From Bacillota bacterium (GTDB lineage: Bacteria > Bacillota > Sulfobacillia > JACIYH01), in the NCBI GenBank assembly GCA_030019365.1, contig JASEFA010000006.1:1-56392 (forward strand): a stretch of 56,392 nucleotides of DNA. The letters are read 5' to 3'. Below, in pieces: positions 38,814 through 48,386 of the stretch; the stretch's first letter is position 1; each line of letters begins with the position of its first letter. A program made the translations under genes and the position numbers. Below the pieces are notes generated by a model. The model was given only the letters and a program-made list of their open reading frames with translations, was not told the origin of the DNA and did not search any database.

Positions 38814-39848
38814 GTGGGGATGGGGATATCCCTGGCTTTGACGGTAGCACTGATACTGGTGGCCTGGGCGGGGGCGGCCGCCGGCCTGCAGGCGGTGTTG
38901 GGGACGGTGACACCCTACCTGGCCGGCCTCACCTTCCTCGGAGGGGTGATCTGGCGGGTGGTGAGGTGGGCGCGGGCGCCCGTGCCCTTCCGCATTCCCA
39001 CCACCTGCGGGCAGGAGAGGTCCCTACCCTGGATGCGGTACGCCACCGTGGATAACCCCGCCACCACCCTGGGCGCCGTGGCCAGGGTGGCGCTGGAGGT
39101 GCTCTTCTTCCGGTCGCTTTTGCGCAACAGCCGCTTCGAGTTGCGGGAAGGCCCGAAGCTGGTCTACTTCTGGGAGAAGTGGCTGTGGGTGGCGGGCCTG
39201 GCCTTCCACTGGTCCCTCTTCGCCATCCTGACCAGGCACCTCCGCTTCTTCACCCAGCCCGTGCCCGCCTTCGTGGGCTGGCTGGAGGGAGCCGACGGCT
39301 TCTTTCAGGCCGGCCTCAGCGCCCTGTACCTCACGGACGTGGCGGTGCTGGTGGCCCTAACCTACCTCTTCCTGAGGCGGGTGCTCATCCCCCAGGTGCG
39401 CTACGTATCGCTGCCCGCGGACTACCTCCCCCTCTTCCTCATCATGGGGGTGGCGGGGTCGGGCGTGCTCATGCGCTACTTCTTCCGGGTGGACGTTACC
39501 GCCGTCAAGGAGCTGGCCCTGGGCCTGGTGACCTTCCATCCGGTGGTACCGCCCGGGCTGAGCGCCCTCTTCTACGTGCACCTCTTCCTGGTGAGCGTGC
39601 TGCTCATGTACTTCCCCTTCAGCAAGCTGGTGCACATAGCCGGCATCTTCCTCAGCCCCACGCGGAATTTGGCCAACACCAATCGTGAACGCAGGCACAT
39701 CAACCCCTGGAACTACCCGGTGAAGGTGCACACGTACGAGGAGTACGAGGAGGAGTTCCGCAAGCACATGATCGCGGCCGGCATCCCCGTGGAAAAAGCC
39801 GGTCCCCCCGCGCAGGTGGGCATCCCCGTGGAAAAGGAGGGCCAGTGA
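38814..39848 (+). CDS. dsrM: DsrM, heme b quinone-reactive membrane subunit
   Basis: A 344-residue membrane protein of the NarI-like/HdrE family. GTG 38,814 has GGGAGGG eight bases upstream; ATG 38,820 is possible. Six or so membrane helices are visible (LALTVALILVAWAGAAAGLQ at the N-terminus, later LWVAGLAFHWSLFAILTRHL, LYLTDVAVLVALTYLFLRRV, ADYLPLFLIMGVAGSGVLMR, LFYVHLFLVSVLLMYFPFSK), with His residues placed to bind heme b. The N-terminal ~60 residues are longer than in NarI. In DsrMKJOP it exchanges electrons with menaquinone. The C-terminus holds a short GIPVEK repeat. Confidence 0.9.
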   Translation: MGMGISLALTVALILVAWAGAAAGLQAVLGTVTPYLAGLTFLGGVIWRVVRWARAPVPFRIPTTCGQERSLPWMRYATVDNPATTLGAVARVALEVLFFRSLLRNSRFELREGPKLVYFWEKWLWVAGLAFHWSLFAILTRHLRFFTQPVPAFVGWLEGADGFFQAGLSALYLTDVAVLVALTYLFLRRVLIPQVRYVSLPADYLPLFLIMGVAGSGVLMRYFFRVDVTAVKELALGLVTFHPVVPPGLSALFYVHLFLVSVLLMYFPFSKLVHIAGIFLSPTRNLANTNRERRHINPWNYPVKVHTYEEYEEEFRKHMIAAGIPVEKAGPPAQVGIPVEKEGQ

Positions 39849-41545
39849 TGTCCGCACCCAAGCCGCAGGAGCTGCTCAAGATAAGTCACCGGCCGCCCCG
39901 CACGGGATGGATGGATACCCCGGTCCAGTTTCGCAGGGGCACCTGGTGCTACCCGGGTAAGGCCAGGAGCCTGGAGGTCCTCGATCTGCCCTTCCCCCGC
40001 CAGTGGTCCCCGGAGGACGACGACTGGAAGCTTCCTCCCAACTGGAAGGAGATCGTTCTGGAGGGACTTCGTGAGCGGCTGCACAGGTTCCGCTCGCTGC
40101 AGATCTTCATGGACGCCTGCGTGCGCTGCGGGGCCTGCGCCGACAAGTGCCACTTCTTCATCGGCTCGGGCGACCCCAAGAACATGCCCGTGCTGCGGGC
40201 GGAACTGCTGCGATCGGTGTACCGCCGGGAGTTCACCGCGGCGGGGAAGCTCCTGGGCAGGATGGTGGGCGCGCGCGACCTGGACGAGCGGGTGCTCAAG
40301 GAATGGTTCTACTACTTCTTCCAGTGCACCGAGTGCCGGCGCTGCTCGGTGTTCTGCCCCTTCGGCATCGACACCGCCGAGATCACCATCATCGCCCGCG
40401 AGCTGCTCAACCTGCTGGGGCTGAACGTGGACTGGATCGCCACCCCCATCGCCAACTGCTACCGCACCGGCAATCACCTGGGCCTCTTGCCCCACGCCTT
40501 CAAGGACATGGTGGACTTCTGTGTGGAGGAGATCCAGAACGTCACCGGGGTGGGGATCGAGCCCACCTTCAACCGCAAGGGAGCAGAGATCCTCTTCGTG
40601 GCGCCCTCGGGCGACGTCTTTGCCGATCCCGGCATCTACACCTTCATGGGCTACCTGATGCTGTTCCACGCCATCGGCCTGGATTACACCCTCAGCACCT
40701 ACGCCTCCGAAGGCGGCAACTTCGGCCTCTTCACCTCCCACGAGGTGATGAAGAGGCTCAACGCCAAGATCTACGCGGAGGCGAAGCGGCTGGGCGTGAA
40801 GTGGATCATCGGAGGCGAGTGCGGTCACATGTGGCGCGTACTGCACCAGTATATGGACACCATGAACGGCCCCGCCGACTTCCTGGAGGAGCCGGTCTCC
40901 CCCATCACCGGCACCAGGTTCGAGAACGCCCGGTCCACCAGGATGGTCCACATCTGCGAGTTCACCGCCGACCTCATGAAGCACGGCAGGCTCAACCTGG
41001 ACCCGTCCCGCAACGACCACCTGGTGGTGACCTTCCACGACTCCTGCAATCCCTCCCGGGCCATGGGACTGCTGGACGAGCCCCGCTACATCATCCGGAA
41101 CGTATGCCGGCACTTCTTCGACATGCCCGAGAACACCATCCGCGAGTACACCTTCTGCTGCGGTAGCGGGGCCGGCCTGGGCCCGGACGAGAACCTGGAA
41201 ATGCGCCTGCGGGGCGGCCTGCCCCGCGCCAACGCCGTGAAGTACGTGCACGAGAAGTACGGGGTGAACACCCTGGCCTGCATCTGCGCCATCGACCGGG
41301 CTGCCCTGCCGCCCCTCATGGACTACTGGGTGCCCGGGGTGGGGGTGACCGGGGTGCACGAACTGGTGGGCAACGCCCTCATCCTGCCCGACGAGGACGA
41401 GCGCACCACCGACCTGCGCGGCAACCCCCTCCCGCAACCGGCCGGCACCGGCGACCCGAGCGGGCCCGGTGTCAGCGACCTGGATGAGCCCGGCGGGCCG
41501 GGACCACGCAGCGGGCCGAACACGGCCCCGGGGAGGGAGGCGTAA
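39848..41545 (+). CDS. dsrK: DsrK, HdrD-like iron-sulfur catalytic subunit
   Basis: A 565-residue cytoplasmic protein from ATG 39,848 after AAGGAGG. Two [4Fe-4S] motifs, CVRCGACADKCHFF and CTECRRCSVFCPFG, lie at about residues 95-175. CCG-type sites follow: GGECGHMWRV, then FHDSCNPSR and FCCGSGAGLG, which bind the special [4Fe-4S] centre in HdrD/DsrK. It is thought to reduce the DsrC trisulfide or disulfide. The C-terminal ~45 residues are a Pro/Gly/Arg tail not usual in the family. It overlaps dsrM by one base. Confidence 0.9.
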   Translation: MSAPKPQELLKISHRPPRTGWMDTPVQFRRGTWCYPGKARSLEVLDLPFPRQWSPEDDDWKLPPNWKEIVLEGLRERLHRFRSLQIFMDACVRCGACADKCHFFIGSGDPKNMPVLRAELLRSVYRREFTAAGKLLGRMVGARDLDERVLKEWFYYFFQCTECRRCSVFCPFGIDTAEITIIARELLNLLGLNVDWIATPIANCYRTGNHLGLLPHAFKDMVDFCVEEIQNVTGVGIEPTFNRKGAEILFVAPSGDVFADPGIYTFMGYLMLFHAIGLDYTLSTYASEGGNFGLFTSHEVMKRLNAKIYAEAKRLGVKWIIGGECGHMWRVLHQYMDTMNGPADFLEEPVSPITGTRFENARSTRMVHICEFTADLMKHGRLNLDPSRNDHLVVTFHDSCNPSRAMGLLDEPRYIIRNVCRHFFDMPENTIREYTFCCGSGAGLGPDENLEMRLRGGLPRANAVKYVHEKYGVNTLACICAIDRAALPPLMDYWVPGVGVTGVHELVGNALILPDEDERTTDLRGNPLPQPAGTGDPSGPGVSDLDEPGGPGPRSGPNTAPGREA

Positions 41546-41547
41546 GC

Positions 41548-41946
41548 ATGTACGACTCGGGAAAAATCCTGACCGGCCTGCTCATATTCGCCCTCCTGGT
41601 GACATTTCCGGTGTGGTACCACCTGGGGAGAGCTACTCCGGCGCCCCAGCCGGACCTGAACACGCCGGTAATCGCGGGATTGGCGAAAAAGGAGTGCATC
41701 GAGCCCGTGGAATACATGAGGGCCAGCCACATGGAGCTCCTGAAGAGCTGGCGGGATCGGGTGGTACGATCGGGCGATAAGAGTTACGTGGGGCAGGACG
41801 GCAAGGAGTATCCCATGAGCCTGGAGGACACCTGCCTCAAGTGCCACTCCAACAAGAGCCGCTTCTGTGACCAGTGTCACAACTACCTGGGCGTTCATCC
41901 CAACTGCTGGAACTGCCACGTGCCGCCGGAGGAGGGGAGCCGCTGA
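41548..41946 (+). CDS. dsrJ: DsrJ, triheme cytochrome c
   Basis: A 132-residue protein with an uncleaved signal anchor (ILTGLLIFALLVTFPVWYHL) and three c-heme motifs near the C-terminus: CLKCH, CDQCH and CWNCH. This is the hallmark of DsrJ, which sits on the outer face of the membrane in the DsrMKJOP complex. The distance from dsrK is 2 bases, and its stop overlaps the dsrO start (TGATG). Confidence 0.95.
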   Translation: MYDSGKILTGLLIFALLVTFPVWYHLGRATPAPQPDLNTPVIAGLAKKECIEPVEYMRASHMELLKSWRDRVVRSGDKSYVGQDGKEYPMSLEDTCLKCHSNKSRFCDQCHNYLGVHPNCWNCHVPPEEGSR

Positions 41947-42722
41947 TGGAGATGGACCGCAGGACCTTCCTCAAGATGGGCGGGCTGGGGCTGCTGGGCC
42001 TGATGGCAGCCCCCGTCATCGACGTCCTGCTCAAGACCGGGGCAGCCCAGGGAGCCCGCAGTTCCGGCGTCATCACCGCCGGGAGATGGGCCCTGGTGGT
42101 GGACATGAAGAAGTGCTGGGAGAGCGGCGGGAGCGCTTGCCGGGACTGCATCCTGGCCTGCGATCGAGCCCACAACGTCCCCGACATCTCCGACCCCGAG
42201 GAGCAGATCCGGTGGATCTGGAGGGAACCCTACGAACATGCCTTCCCCGAGCAGGAGGGGCGGGCGGAGAGCCTGGCGGGCAAACCCTTCCTCGTGCTGT
42301 GCAACCACTGCACCGATCCCCCCTGCGTGCGGGTATGTCCCACCCGGGCCACCTTCAAGCGGAAAGACGGCATTGTGATGATGGATTACCACCGCTGCAT
42401 CGGCTGCCGGTACTGCATGGCCGCATGCCCGTACGGAGCACGTAGCTTCAACTTCCGCGATCCCCGGCCCTACCTGAGCACCACCAACCCCGCCTACCCC
42501 ACCCGGGAACGGGGCGTGGTGGAGAAGTGCAACTTCTGCGAGGAGAGGCTGGCCGAGGGGCGGCCCCCCGCCTGCGTGGCCGCCTGCCGGTACGGAGCGC
42601 TGGTTTTCGGAGACCTGGAAGATCCCCGTTCCCAGGTGCGGGATATCCTCCGCACCCGCTACACTGTCTGCCGCAAGCCGGAGCTGGGCACCCGGCCCAA
42701 CGTCTACTACGTGGTCGGCTAG
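41946..42722 (+). CDS. dsrO: DsrO, exported ferredoxin-like subunit
   Basis: A 258-residue protein. The N-terminus MEMDRRTFLKMGGLGLLGLM is a Tat signal (RRTFLK), so it is exported folded. Iron-sulfur motifs occur in the order expected for the NrfC/DmsB-like family: CWESGGSACRDCILACDRAH, CNHCTDPPCVRVCP, CIGCRYCMAACP and CNFCEERL with a later CVAACRYGA. It relays electrons between DsrP and DsrJ. The next gene, dsrP, lies after a 156-base repeat-containing gap. Confidence 0.95.
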   Translation: MEMDRRTFLKMGGLGLLGLMAAPVIDVLLKTGAAQGARSSGVITAGRWALVVDMKKCWESGGSACRDCILACDRAHNVPDISDPEEQIRWIWREPYEHAFPEQEGRAESLAGKPFLVLCNHCTDPPCVRVCPTRATFKRKDGIVMMDYHRCIGCRYCMAACPYGARSFNFRDPRPYLSTTNPAYPTRERGVVEKCNFCEERLAEGRPPACVAACRYGALVFGDLEDPRSQVRDILRTRYTVCRKPELGTRPNVYYVVG

Positions 42723-42751
42723 ACCGCGCGCGGGGCTCGGCGCGCGGCCGC

Positions 42752-42850
42752 CGGCACGCACAGAGGCGCACGATGGCTCCGAGCCAGCGGCACGCGCAGA
42801 GGTACGCGATGGCTCCGCACCGCCAGCGGCACGCGCAGAGGCGCACGAGC
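42752..42850 (+). repeat. Three tandem 36-39 bp repeats between dsrO and dsrP
   Basis: Copies start at 42,752, 42,788 and 42,827 (the last partial), each with CGGCACGC(A/G)CAGAGG and the first two with GATGGCTCCG. The otherwise tight operon has a 156-base gap here. The repeats are GC-rich and could form RNA structure. Confidence 0.7.
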
Positions 42851-42878
42851 ATGCCACATAGGACCAGGAGGGTGACTG

Positions 42879-44033
42879 ATGATCGAGAAGGCACTGACGG
42901 GAAGCAAGAAATACTGGGGGTGGGTGGCCCTCCTGCTGGCGTTGGTCGCGGTCGGCGCGGGTTGCTACCTGCTCCAGTTGGCGCGGGGCCTCACCATCAC
43001 CGGCATGAGCCGGGACGTCTCCTGGGGCCTCTACATCGGCCAGTTCACCTTCCTGGTGGGGGTTGCCGCCTCGGCGGTGATGGTGGTCCTGCCCTACTAC
43101 CTCCACAATGTCAAGGAGTTCGGCCGCATCACCATCTTCGGCGAGTTCCTGGCCGTGTCCGCCGTCATCATGTGCCTGCTCTTCGTCATCGTGGACCTGG
43201 GCAAACCGACTCGCATCTTCAACATGATCCTCTACCCCACCCCCAACTCCATCCTCTTCTGGGACATGGTAGTGCTCACCGGCTACCTGCTGCTCAACCT
43301 CATCATCGGCTGGAACGTCCTGGAGTCAGAGCGGAACCAGGTCTCCCCGCCCCGGTGGGTGAGGACCCTGGTCTACGTGTCCATCCCCTGGGCCGTCAGC
43401 ATCCACACCGTGACCGCCTTCCTGTACGCCGGGCTCCCCGGGCGGCATTACTGGCTCAATCCCCTGCTGGCCGCCCGCTTCCTGGCCTCGGCCTTCGCTT
43501 CGGGGCCCGCCCTGCTCATCATGCTGGCCTTCATCCTGCGTAGGGTGACCTCATTTGATCCCGGACGCGAGGCCATCGCCAAGCTTTCCCTGATCGTCAC
43601 CTACGCCCTCACCACCAGCCTGTTTTTCCTGGGCCTGGAGCTTTTCACCGCCCTCTACAGCCGGGTGCCCGGCCACGGCCTGCCTACCATCGTCTACCTC
43701 TTCACCGGTTCCGGCAATCTGGTCCCGCTGATGTGGGCCTCGGTGATCCTGGGGCTGGTGGCCGCCTACCTGCTCATCAGTCCCGCCACCCGCCGGCGTG
43801 ACGCCAGCCTCCTGTTTGCCTGCGCAGCCACCTTCGTATCCATCTGGCTGGAGAAGGGCATCGGCCTGGTGGTGGGCGGCTTCATCCCCAACCCCTTCGA
43901 AGAGATCCGGGAATACGCACCCACGCTGCCCGAAGCCCTCATCGCCATAGGGGTGTGGGCAGCCGGCCTGCTCATCCTCACCCTCCTCTGTAAGATCGCC
44001 ATCTCCGTCAAAGAATCCGCCGCGGCAGGATGA
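42879..44033 (+). CDS. dsrP: DsrP, NrfD-like integral membrane subunit
   Basis: A 384-residue protein with about ten membrane helices, of the NrfD/PsrC family. ATG 42,879 follows AGGAGGG. Helices include WVALLLALVAVGAGCYLLQL, FTFLVGVAASAVMVVLPYYL, ITIFGEFLAVSAVIMCLLFV and LILGLVAAYLLIS-type segments. It is the quinone-site partner of DsrO. It is the last gene of the operon; a convergent P-ATPase gene follows about 206 bases later. Confidence 0.9.
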   Translation: MIEKALTGSKKYWGWVALLLALVAVGAGCYLLQLARGLTITGMSRDVSWGLYIGQFTFLVGVAASAVMVVLPYYLHNVKEFGRITIFGEFLAVSAVIMCLLFVIVDLGKPTRIFNMILYPTPNSILFWDMVVLTGYLLLNLIIGWNVLESERNQVSPPRWVRTLVYVSIPWAVSIHTVTAFLYAGLPGRHYWLNPLLAARFLASAFASGPALLIMLAFILRRVTSFDPGREAIAKLSLIVTYALTTSLFFLGLELFTALYSRVPGHGLPTIVYLFTGSGNLVPLMWASVILGLVAAYLLISPATRRRDASLLFACAATFVSIWLEKGIGLVVGGFIPNPFEEIREYAPTLPEALIAIGVWAAGLLILTLLCKIAISVKESAAAG

Positions 44034-44239
44034 AGAGATGCGGCCACGTGGGGGAGCCTGGCGGATTCCCACCGCGGTGCCTGGGGGGCCTGGCGGCTGC
44101 TCAGGAGAGGGAGTCCTCCATTTTTCGAAGGAGCTCCTCCGTTGATTTTTGTAGAACTCCTCCTGCGAGCCCCCCCTCGCCGGAGAGACGATGCCCGATT
44201 CCCACTGGAGTGCGAGCGCCGGGGATTCTCCGAGCCGGA

Positions 44240-47092
44240 TCAGCGCGGGCGGGGGAAGATGAGGCGGCCTAACAGGTCCAGCACGTCGCCGCCCAGGGCA
44301 CCGGCCAGTACCACCATCCATTGCTGCCAGTTCAGGGGGACGGTGTGGAAGAAGGGGGCAATCCAGGGGAGGTAAATTACCGCCAGCAACATGGCCAGCG
44401 AAACCGCCACGGCGCCCACCACGGCAGGGTTGCCTCCCGGTGCCGTCCCCAGGAGGGAGCGGGTCTCCGAGCGGCAGTGGAAGGCGTGCACCAACTGGGC
44501 CATTACCAGGCAGGCGAAGGCCATGGTGCGTGCCCCATCCAGATTGGGGGCAGCGACGTCGGCGCCCGCGATGACCGGGCCGGAGGCGCCGCCGCTGGCG
44601 GGGGCGTAAAGGCCCCAGCAGAAGACGGCCAGGCTTGCCAGCCCGATGAAGAGACCACGCCCCACGATGCGCCAGAGCAGGCCGCGGGCGAATATGCTCT
44701 CCTGCGGCGAGCGCGGCGGCCGGTCCATTACGTCGGGCTCGGCGGGCTCCACACCCAGGGCGAGGGCGGGAAGGCCGTCGGTGACCAGGTTCACCCACAG
44801 CATCTGGATGGGCAGGAGGGGGATGGGCAGGCGGGCCAGGGTGGCGCCCAGCATGACCAGCACTTCGCCCACGTTGCAGGAGAGCAGGTAGCGCACGAAC
44901 TTACGCACGTTGTCGTAGATGGCACGGCCCTCCGCGACCGCCGCCACCAGAGTGGCGAAGTTGTCATCCTGGAGCACCATCGCCGAGGCCTCCCGGCTCA
45001 CCTCGGTGCCGCTGAGGCCCATGGCCACCCCGATGTTGGCCTCCTTGAGAGCAGGGGCGTCGTTGACGCCGTCTCCGGTCATGGCCACCACGTGCCCCCG
45101 GGACTTGAGGGCGCGCACGATGCGCAGCTTGTGGGCGGCGGAGGCGCGGGCGTAGACCCTCACCGAAGGGGCGAGGTCGCGCAGACGGTCGTCGGTCATC
45201 ATTTCCACTTCGGTGCCGGCCAGGATGTGGTCGCCCGGGGAGAGCATCCCCACCTGCTCGGCCACGGCACGGGCGGTGGCGGGGTGGTCACCGGTGATCA
45301 TCACGGTGGCGATGCCGGCTCGACGGCAGGTGCCCACCGCCCGCCGCGCCTCCTGCCGGGGAGGATCGGCCATGGCCGCCAGGCCCAGGAACACGAGATC
45401 CCGCTCGATGGCCTCCGGGCTGATGTCCGACGGCAGAGCGTCCAGTTCCCGGTAGGCGAGAGCCAGCACGCGCAGGGCTCGCTGGCCGTAGCCCTCGTTG
45501 TGCGCCCCGATCTCGGCGGCCAGGGCGCGGTCGAGAGGCACCGTCCCCCGGGGGCCCAGTGCCGCACGCGCCATGCGCACGATCACGTCGGGGGCCCCCT
45601 TCACAAAGGCCACGTGCTTGCCACCGCGCCCCCGGCATACTACGCTCATGCAGCGCCGCTCCGGCTCGAAGGGGATCTCTCCCACCCGGGGCCAGTGCCG
45701 CTCCAGTTCCTCGCGCCAAAGGCCTGCTTTGGCGGCCGCCACCAGTAGGGCGGCCTCAGTGGGGTCCCCCTGCACCTCATACTCGCGGTTACGGTGCAAC
45801 AGGTGGGCGTCGTTGCATAGCGCACCCGCCACCAGGGCCATCTCGACCTGCCCCGACAGACCCGGCAGCCTCGGCAGACCCGGCAGCCTCGGCAGACCCG
45901 GCAGCCCCACTGGCGTCGGCAGCCCCGTCCGGCCCGCGCCGGCACCTCCCCCGGTCGTACCTGCCCCGGCACCGGGGTCGGCCGCAGGCGCGGGGGGACG
46001 GAAGGAGCCACGGGGCTGGTAGCCCTCTCCGGTCACGTGCCACTCCCCGCCTGGCACCCACAGGTACTGCACCGTCATCTCGTTGCGGGTGATGGTGCCC
46101 GTCTTGTCGGCGCAGATCACCGTGGCACATCCCAGCGTCTCCACGGCGGGCAGGCGCCGGACGATGGCGTTCCGCCGGCTCATACGCTGCACTCCCAGGG
46201 CCAGGCAGATAGTGACCACGGCGGGCAGCCCCTCGGGGATGGCCGCCACCGCCAGGCTCACCCCCGAGAGCAGCATGAAATAGGGAGCCTCGCCCCGCAT
46301 TACGCCCAGGGCAGCGACCAGGGCGCACACCGCCAGACAGCCCCACACCAGCCGCCGTCCCAGCTCATCCAGGCGGCGCTGCAAAGGCGTGGGGCCCTCA
46401 TCAGCCTCGTGGATGAGGCCCGCGATGCGCCCCATCTCGGTGTTCATACCGGTCGCCACTACCACCGCCTTCACCCGGCCCCGGGTGATGGTGGTCCCGG
46501 CGTAGACCAGGTTGCGCCGGTCCCCGAGGGGGCGCTCCGCGGGCAGCACACCCGCCCACTTACGCACGGGCACCGACTCCCCGGTGAGGGCGGCTTCCTC
46601 CGCCTCCGCCCGGTGCGCCGCCAGGATGCGGGCGTCAGCGGCTACGCGGTCCCCGGCTTCCAGCAGCAGGACGTCCCCCGGTACCACCTGGTGGGCGGGT
46701 ACGGCCTCCTCCTGCCCGTCCCGGAGTACCCGGGCGGTGGGCGCGCTCAGCACCCGCAACGCCTCCAGGGACCGCTCCGCCCGGTACTCCTGAGTAAACC
46801 CCAGCCAGGCGTTCAGGATCACGATGGCTATGATGGTGATGGCGTCGGCCACCTCCCCCAGGAGGCCGGAGATGGCCGTAGCCCCGAGCAACACCAGACT
46901 CATGAAGTCATCGAACTGGGAAAGGAAGAGCCGCCAGGCGGGTACCCGTTTCTCCCTGGCGATGGAGTTGGGCCCCACCCTCTCCAGCCGGCGCGTGGCT
47001 TCCTGCCGGGTGAGGCCCCTTTCGCCATCGCTGGCCAGCATGTCGAGGACCTGATCGCCCTCGATGGCGTGCCAGGTAGGTGTGCCCTCCAC
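44240..47092 (-). CDS. Ca2+-type P-type ATPase (P2)
   Basis: A 950-residue P2-type ATPase. It has the Cation_ATPase_N region ([17 protein letters not shown]), the actuator motif TGES, the helix-4 sequence [14 protein letters not shown] (the Ca2+/Mn2+ type), phosphorylation motif [12 protein letters not shown] and hinge [13 protein letters not shown]. After KTGT, in the nucleotide-binding domain, a Pro/Gly/Ala-rich insert ends in four copies of LPGLPRLPG-like units (about residues 385-405), unusual for the family. Probable role: ATP-driven Ca2+ efflux. GTG 47,092. Convergent to dsrP. Confidence 0.9.
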   Translation of the reverse strand: MEGTPTWHAIEGDQVLDMLASDGERGLTRQEATRRLERVGPNSIAREKRVPAWRLFLSQFDDFMSLVLLGATAISGLLGEVADAITIIAIVILNAWLGFTQEYRAERSLEALRVLSAPTARVLRDGQEEAVPAHQVVPGDVLLLEAGDRVAADARILAAHRAEAEEAALTGESVPVRKWAGVLPAERPLGDRRNLVYAGTTITRGRVKAVVVATGMNTEMGRIAGLIHEADEGPTPLQRRLDELGRRLVWGCLAVCALVAALGVMRGEAPYFMLLSGVSLAVAAIPEGLPAVVTICLALGVQRMSRRNAIVRRLPAVETLGCATVICADKTGTITRNEMTVQYLWVPGGEWHVTGEGYQPRGSFRPPAPAADPGAGAGTTGGGAGAGRTGLPTPVGLPGLPRLPGLPRLPGLSGQVEMALVAGALCNDAHLLHRNREYEVQGDPTEAALLVAAAKAGLWREELERHWPRVGEIPFEPERRCMSVVCRGRGGKHVAFVKGAPDVIVRMARAALGPRGTVPLDRALAAEIGAHNEGYGQRALRVLALAYRELDALPSDISPEAIERDLVFLGLAAMADPPRQEARRAVGTCRRAGIATVMITGDHPATARAVAEQVGMLSPGDHILAGTEVEMMTDDRLRDLAPSVRVYARASAAHKLRIVRALKSRGHVVAMTGDGVNDAPALKEANIGVAMGLSGTEVSREASAMVLQDDNFATLVAAVAEGRAIYDNVRKFVRYLLSCNVGEVLVMLGATLARLPIPLLPIQMLWVNLVTDGLPALALGVEPAEPDVMDRPPRSPQESIFARGLLWRIVGRGLFIGLASLAVFCWGLYAPASGGASGPVIAGADVAAPNLDGARTMAFACLVMAQLVHAFHCRSETRSLLGTAPGGNPAVVGAVAVSLAMLLAVIYLPWIAPFFHTVPLNWQQWMVVLAGALGGDVLDLLGRLIFPRPR

Positions 47093-47310
47093 GCTTTCGC
47101 CCCCCGGTGCAAGTCCTCCCTATGCCTATGCCCGGGGGGTAACCGTGATGCCCGGCCACCCTGGCCCAGTCCATCACGTCGAGAACACCGGACTCCACGT
47201 AAATTACCACGCCGTCCCATCCTATGCCGCACGGCCAGCGTCAGTCACTCGCGGCCGCCCGCCACCCGCTCGCAACGCTGGCACAAGCCACCGCTATCAG
47301 GCCGGCGCGG

Positions 47311-48354
47311 TCACACGGGTTGCAGGACGCGGCGGAGGAGACCGACGTCCACGTTGCCGCCCGTCACCACCGCCACCACCGGCCCACCCGGCGCCTCCGG
47401 CGCTGCCGCGGCGCGCTCCGGTGCGTCCGCCGCGCGCCTCCCCGCCCGCCCCGCCCTGTCCGCCCGGCTGGCCGGGCCAATTCGCCCGGCCAGGAGGGCG
47501 GCCACCGCTGCCACGCCGGCCGGTTCCGGCACCAGGGACGCCTCCGTGACGAGGAGACGCATGGCGGCCAGGATCTCCTCGTCGGAGACGGTGACCACCC
47601 GATCCACCAGTTCCCGCACCACGGCAAAGGTGAGATCGCCCGGCCGCCTCACTGCGATGCCGTCCGCCACCGTGTGCACCGACTCCAACTCCACCGGTTC
47701 GCCCCGCTCCAGGGAAACCTTCGTGGAGGCGGCGCCCTCTGCCTGGACGCCCACCAGCACGGTACGGGGCGAAAGCACCCGGAGCACCACCGCCATCCCC
47801 GCGGCGAGTCCACCTCCCCCGATGGGGAAAACCATCGTGCCCGGTGCGGGCAGGTCCTCCAGGATTTCCAGGGCCACCGTCCCCTGGCCGGCCATGATGT
47901 CGGGGTGGTTGAAGCTGGGGATGTAGACCGCCCCCGCCTGATCCGCCAGCCGGCGGGCGCAGACCTGGGCGTCGTCGTAGGCCTCCCCGTGCAGGATCAC
48001 CCGCGCACCGTAGGCACGCGCCTTCTCCTGCTTGACCAGCGGCGCCCCCTCCGGCATCACCACCGTGACCGGCACCCCCGCCAGGCGTCCCGCCAGGGAC
48101 ATGCCCAGGGCGTGGTTGCCGCTGGACGCGGTGACCAGATGTAATCCCGGGGCCCCGCGCGTGGCCACCAGCCTCAGCACGCAGTTGAGCGCACCCCGGA
48201 ACTTGAACGCCCCCGTGCGCTGGAAGTTCTCCAGTTTGAGGGCCACCGGCATGCCCAGCCTCTTCTCCAGGGCCTCCGGGCTCACCAGGGGCGTGCGTAC
48301 GACCTCTCCCCGGATTCGGTCCCGGGCCTCCCTGACCTCGTCCAACGTTACCAT
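47311..48354 (-). CDS. Threonine/serine dehydratase-like PLP enzyme
   Basis: A 347-residue fold-type II PLP enzyme. The PLP lysine is in RTGAFKFRGA (about 50), the phosphate loop is FPIGGGGLAAGM (about 185), and SSGNHALGMS is the usual Asn loop. It resembles catabolic threonine dehydratase (TdcB/IlvA core, no ACT domain). The C-terminal region contains an Ala/Arg-rich insert (RADRAGRAGRRAADAPERAA). It lies 32 bases after the mmsA relic, last in a catabolic operon. Substrate (Thr, Ser or a hydroxy-amino acid) is inferred. Confidence 0.85.
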   Translation of the reverse strand: MVTLDEVREARDRIRGEVVRTPLVSPEALEKRLGMPVALKLENFQRTGAFKFRGALNCVLRLVATRGAPGLHLVTASSGNHALGMSLAGRLAGVPVTVVMPEGAPLVKQEKARAYGARVILHGEAYDDAQVCARRLADQAGAVYIPSFNHPDIMAGQGTVALEILEDLPAPGTMVFPIGGGGLAAGMAVVLRVLSPRTVLVGVQAEGAASTKVSLERGEPVELESVHTVADGIAVRRPGDLTFAVVRELVDRVVTVSDEEILAAMRLLVTEASLVPEPAGVAAVAALLAGRIGPASRADRAGRAGRRAADAPERAAAAPEAPGGPVVAVVTGGNVDVGLLRRVLQPV

Positions 48355-48386
48355 GCGACCACTCCTCTACCGCGACTACTCCTCTA

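Noticed and set aside
39713-41437. 574-residue open frame antisense to dsrK
   Set aside because: GC-rich shadow: Val/His/Gly/Gln-rich with no motif, no ribosome site, and dsrK on the other strand has all family motifs.
44321-45748. 475-residue plus-strand frame antisense to the P-ATPase
   Set aside because: Same reason; the minus strand has TGES, DKTGT and TGDGVNDAP motifs.
46908-47210. Minus-strand frame starting VIYVESGVLDVMDWARVAGH upstream of the P-ATPase
   Set aside because: The first 25 residues look gene-like but the rest is the ATPase read out of frame; too little to call, perhaps a relic.
46037-47926. 629-residue plus-strand frame across the P-ATPase gene and beyond
   Set aside because: Shadow of the ATPase and the dehydratase; composition is His/Pro/Arg-rich and no domain is present.
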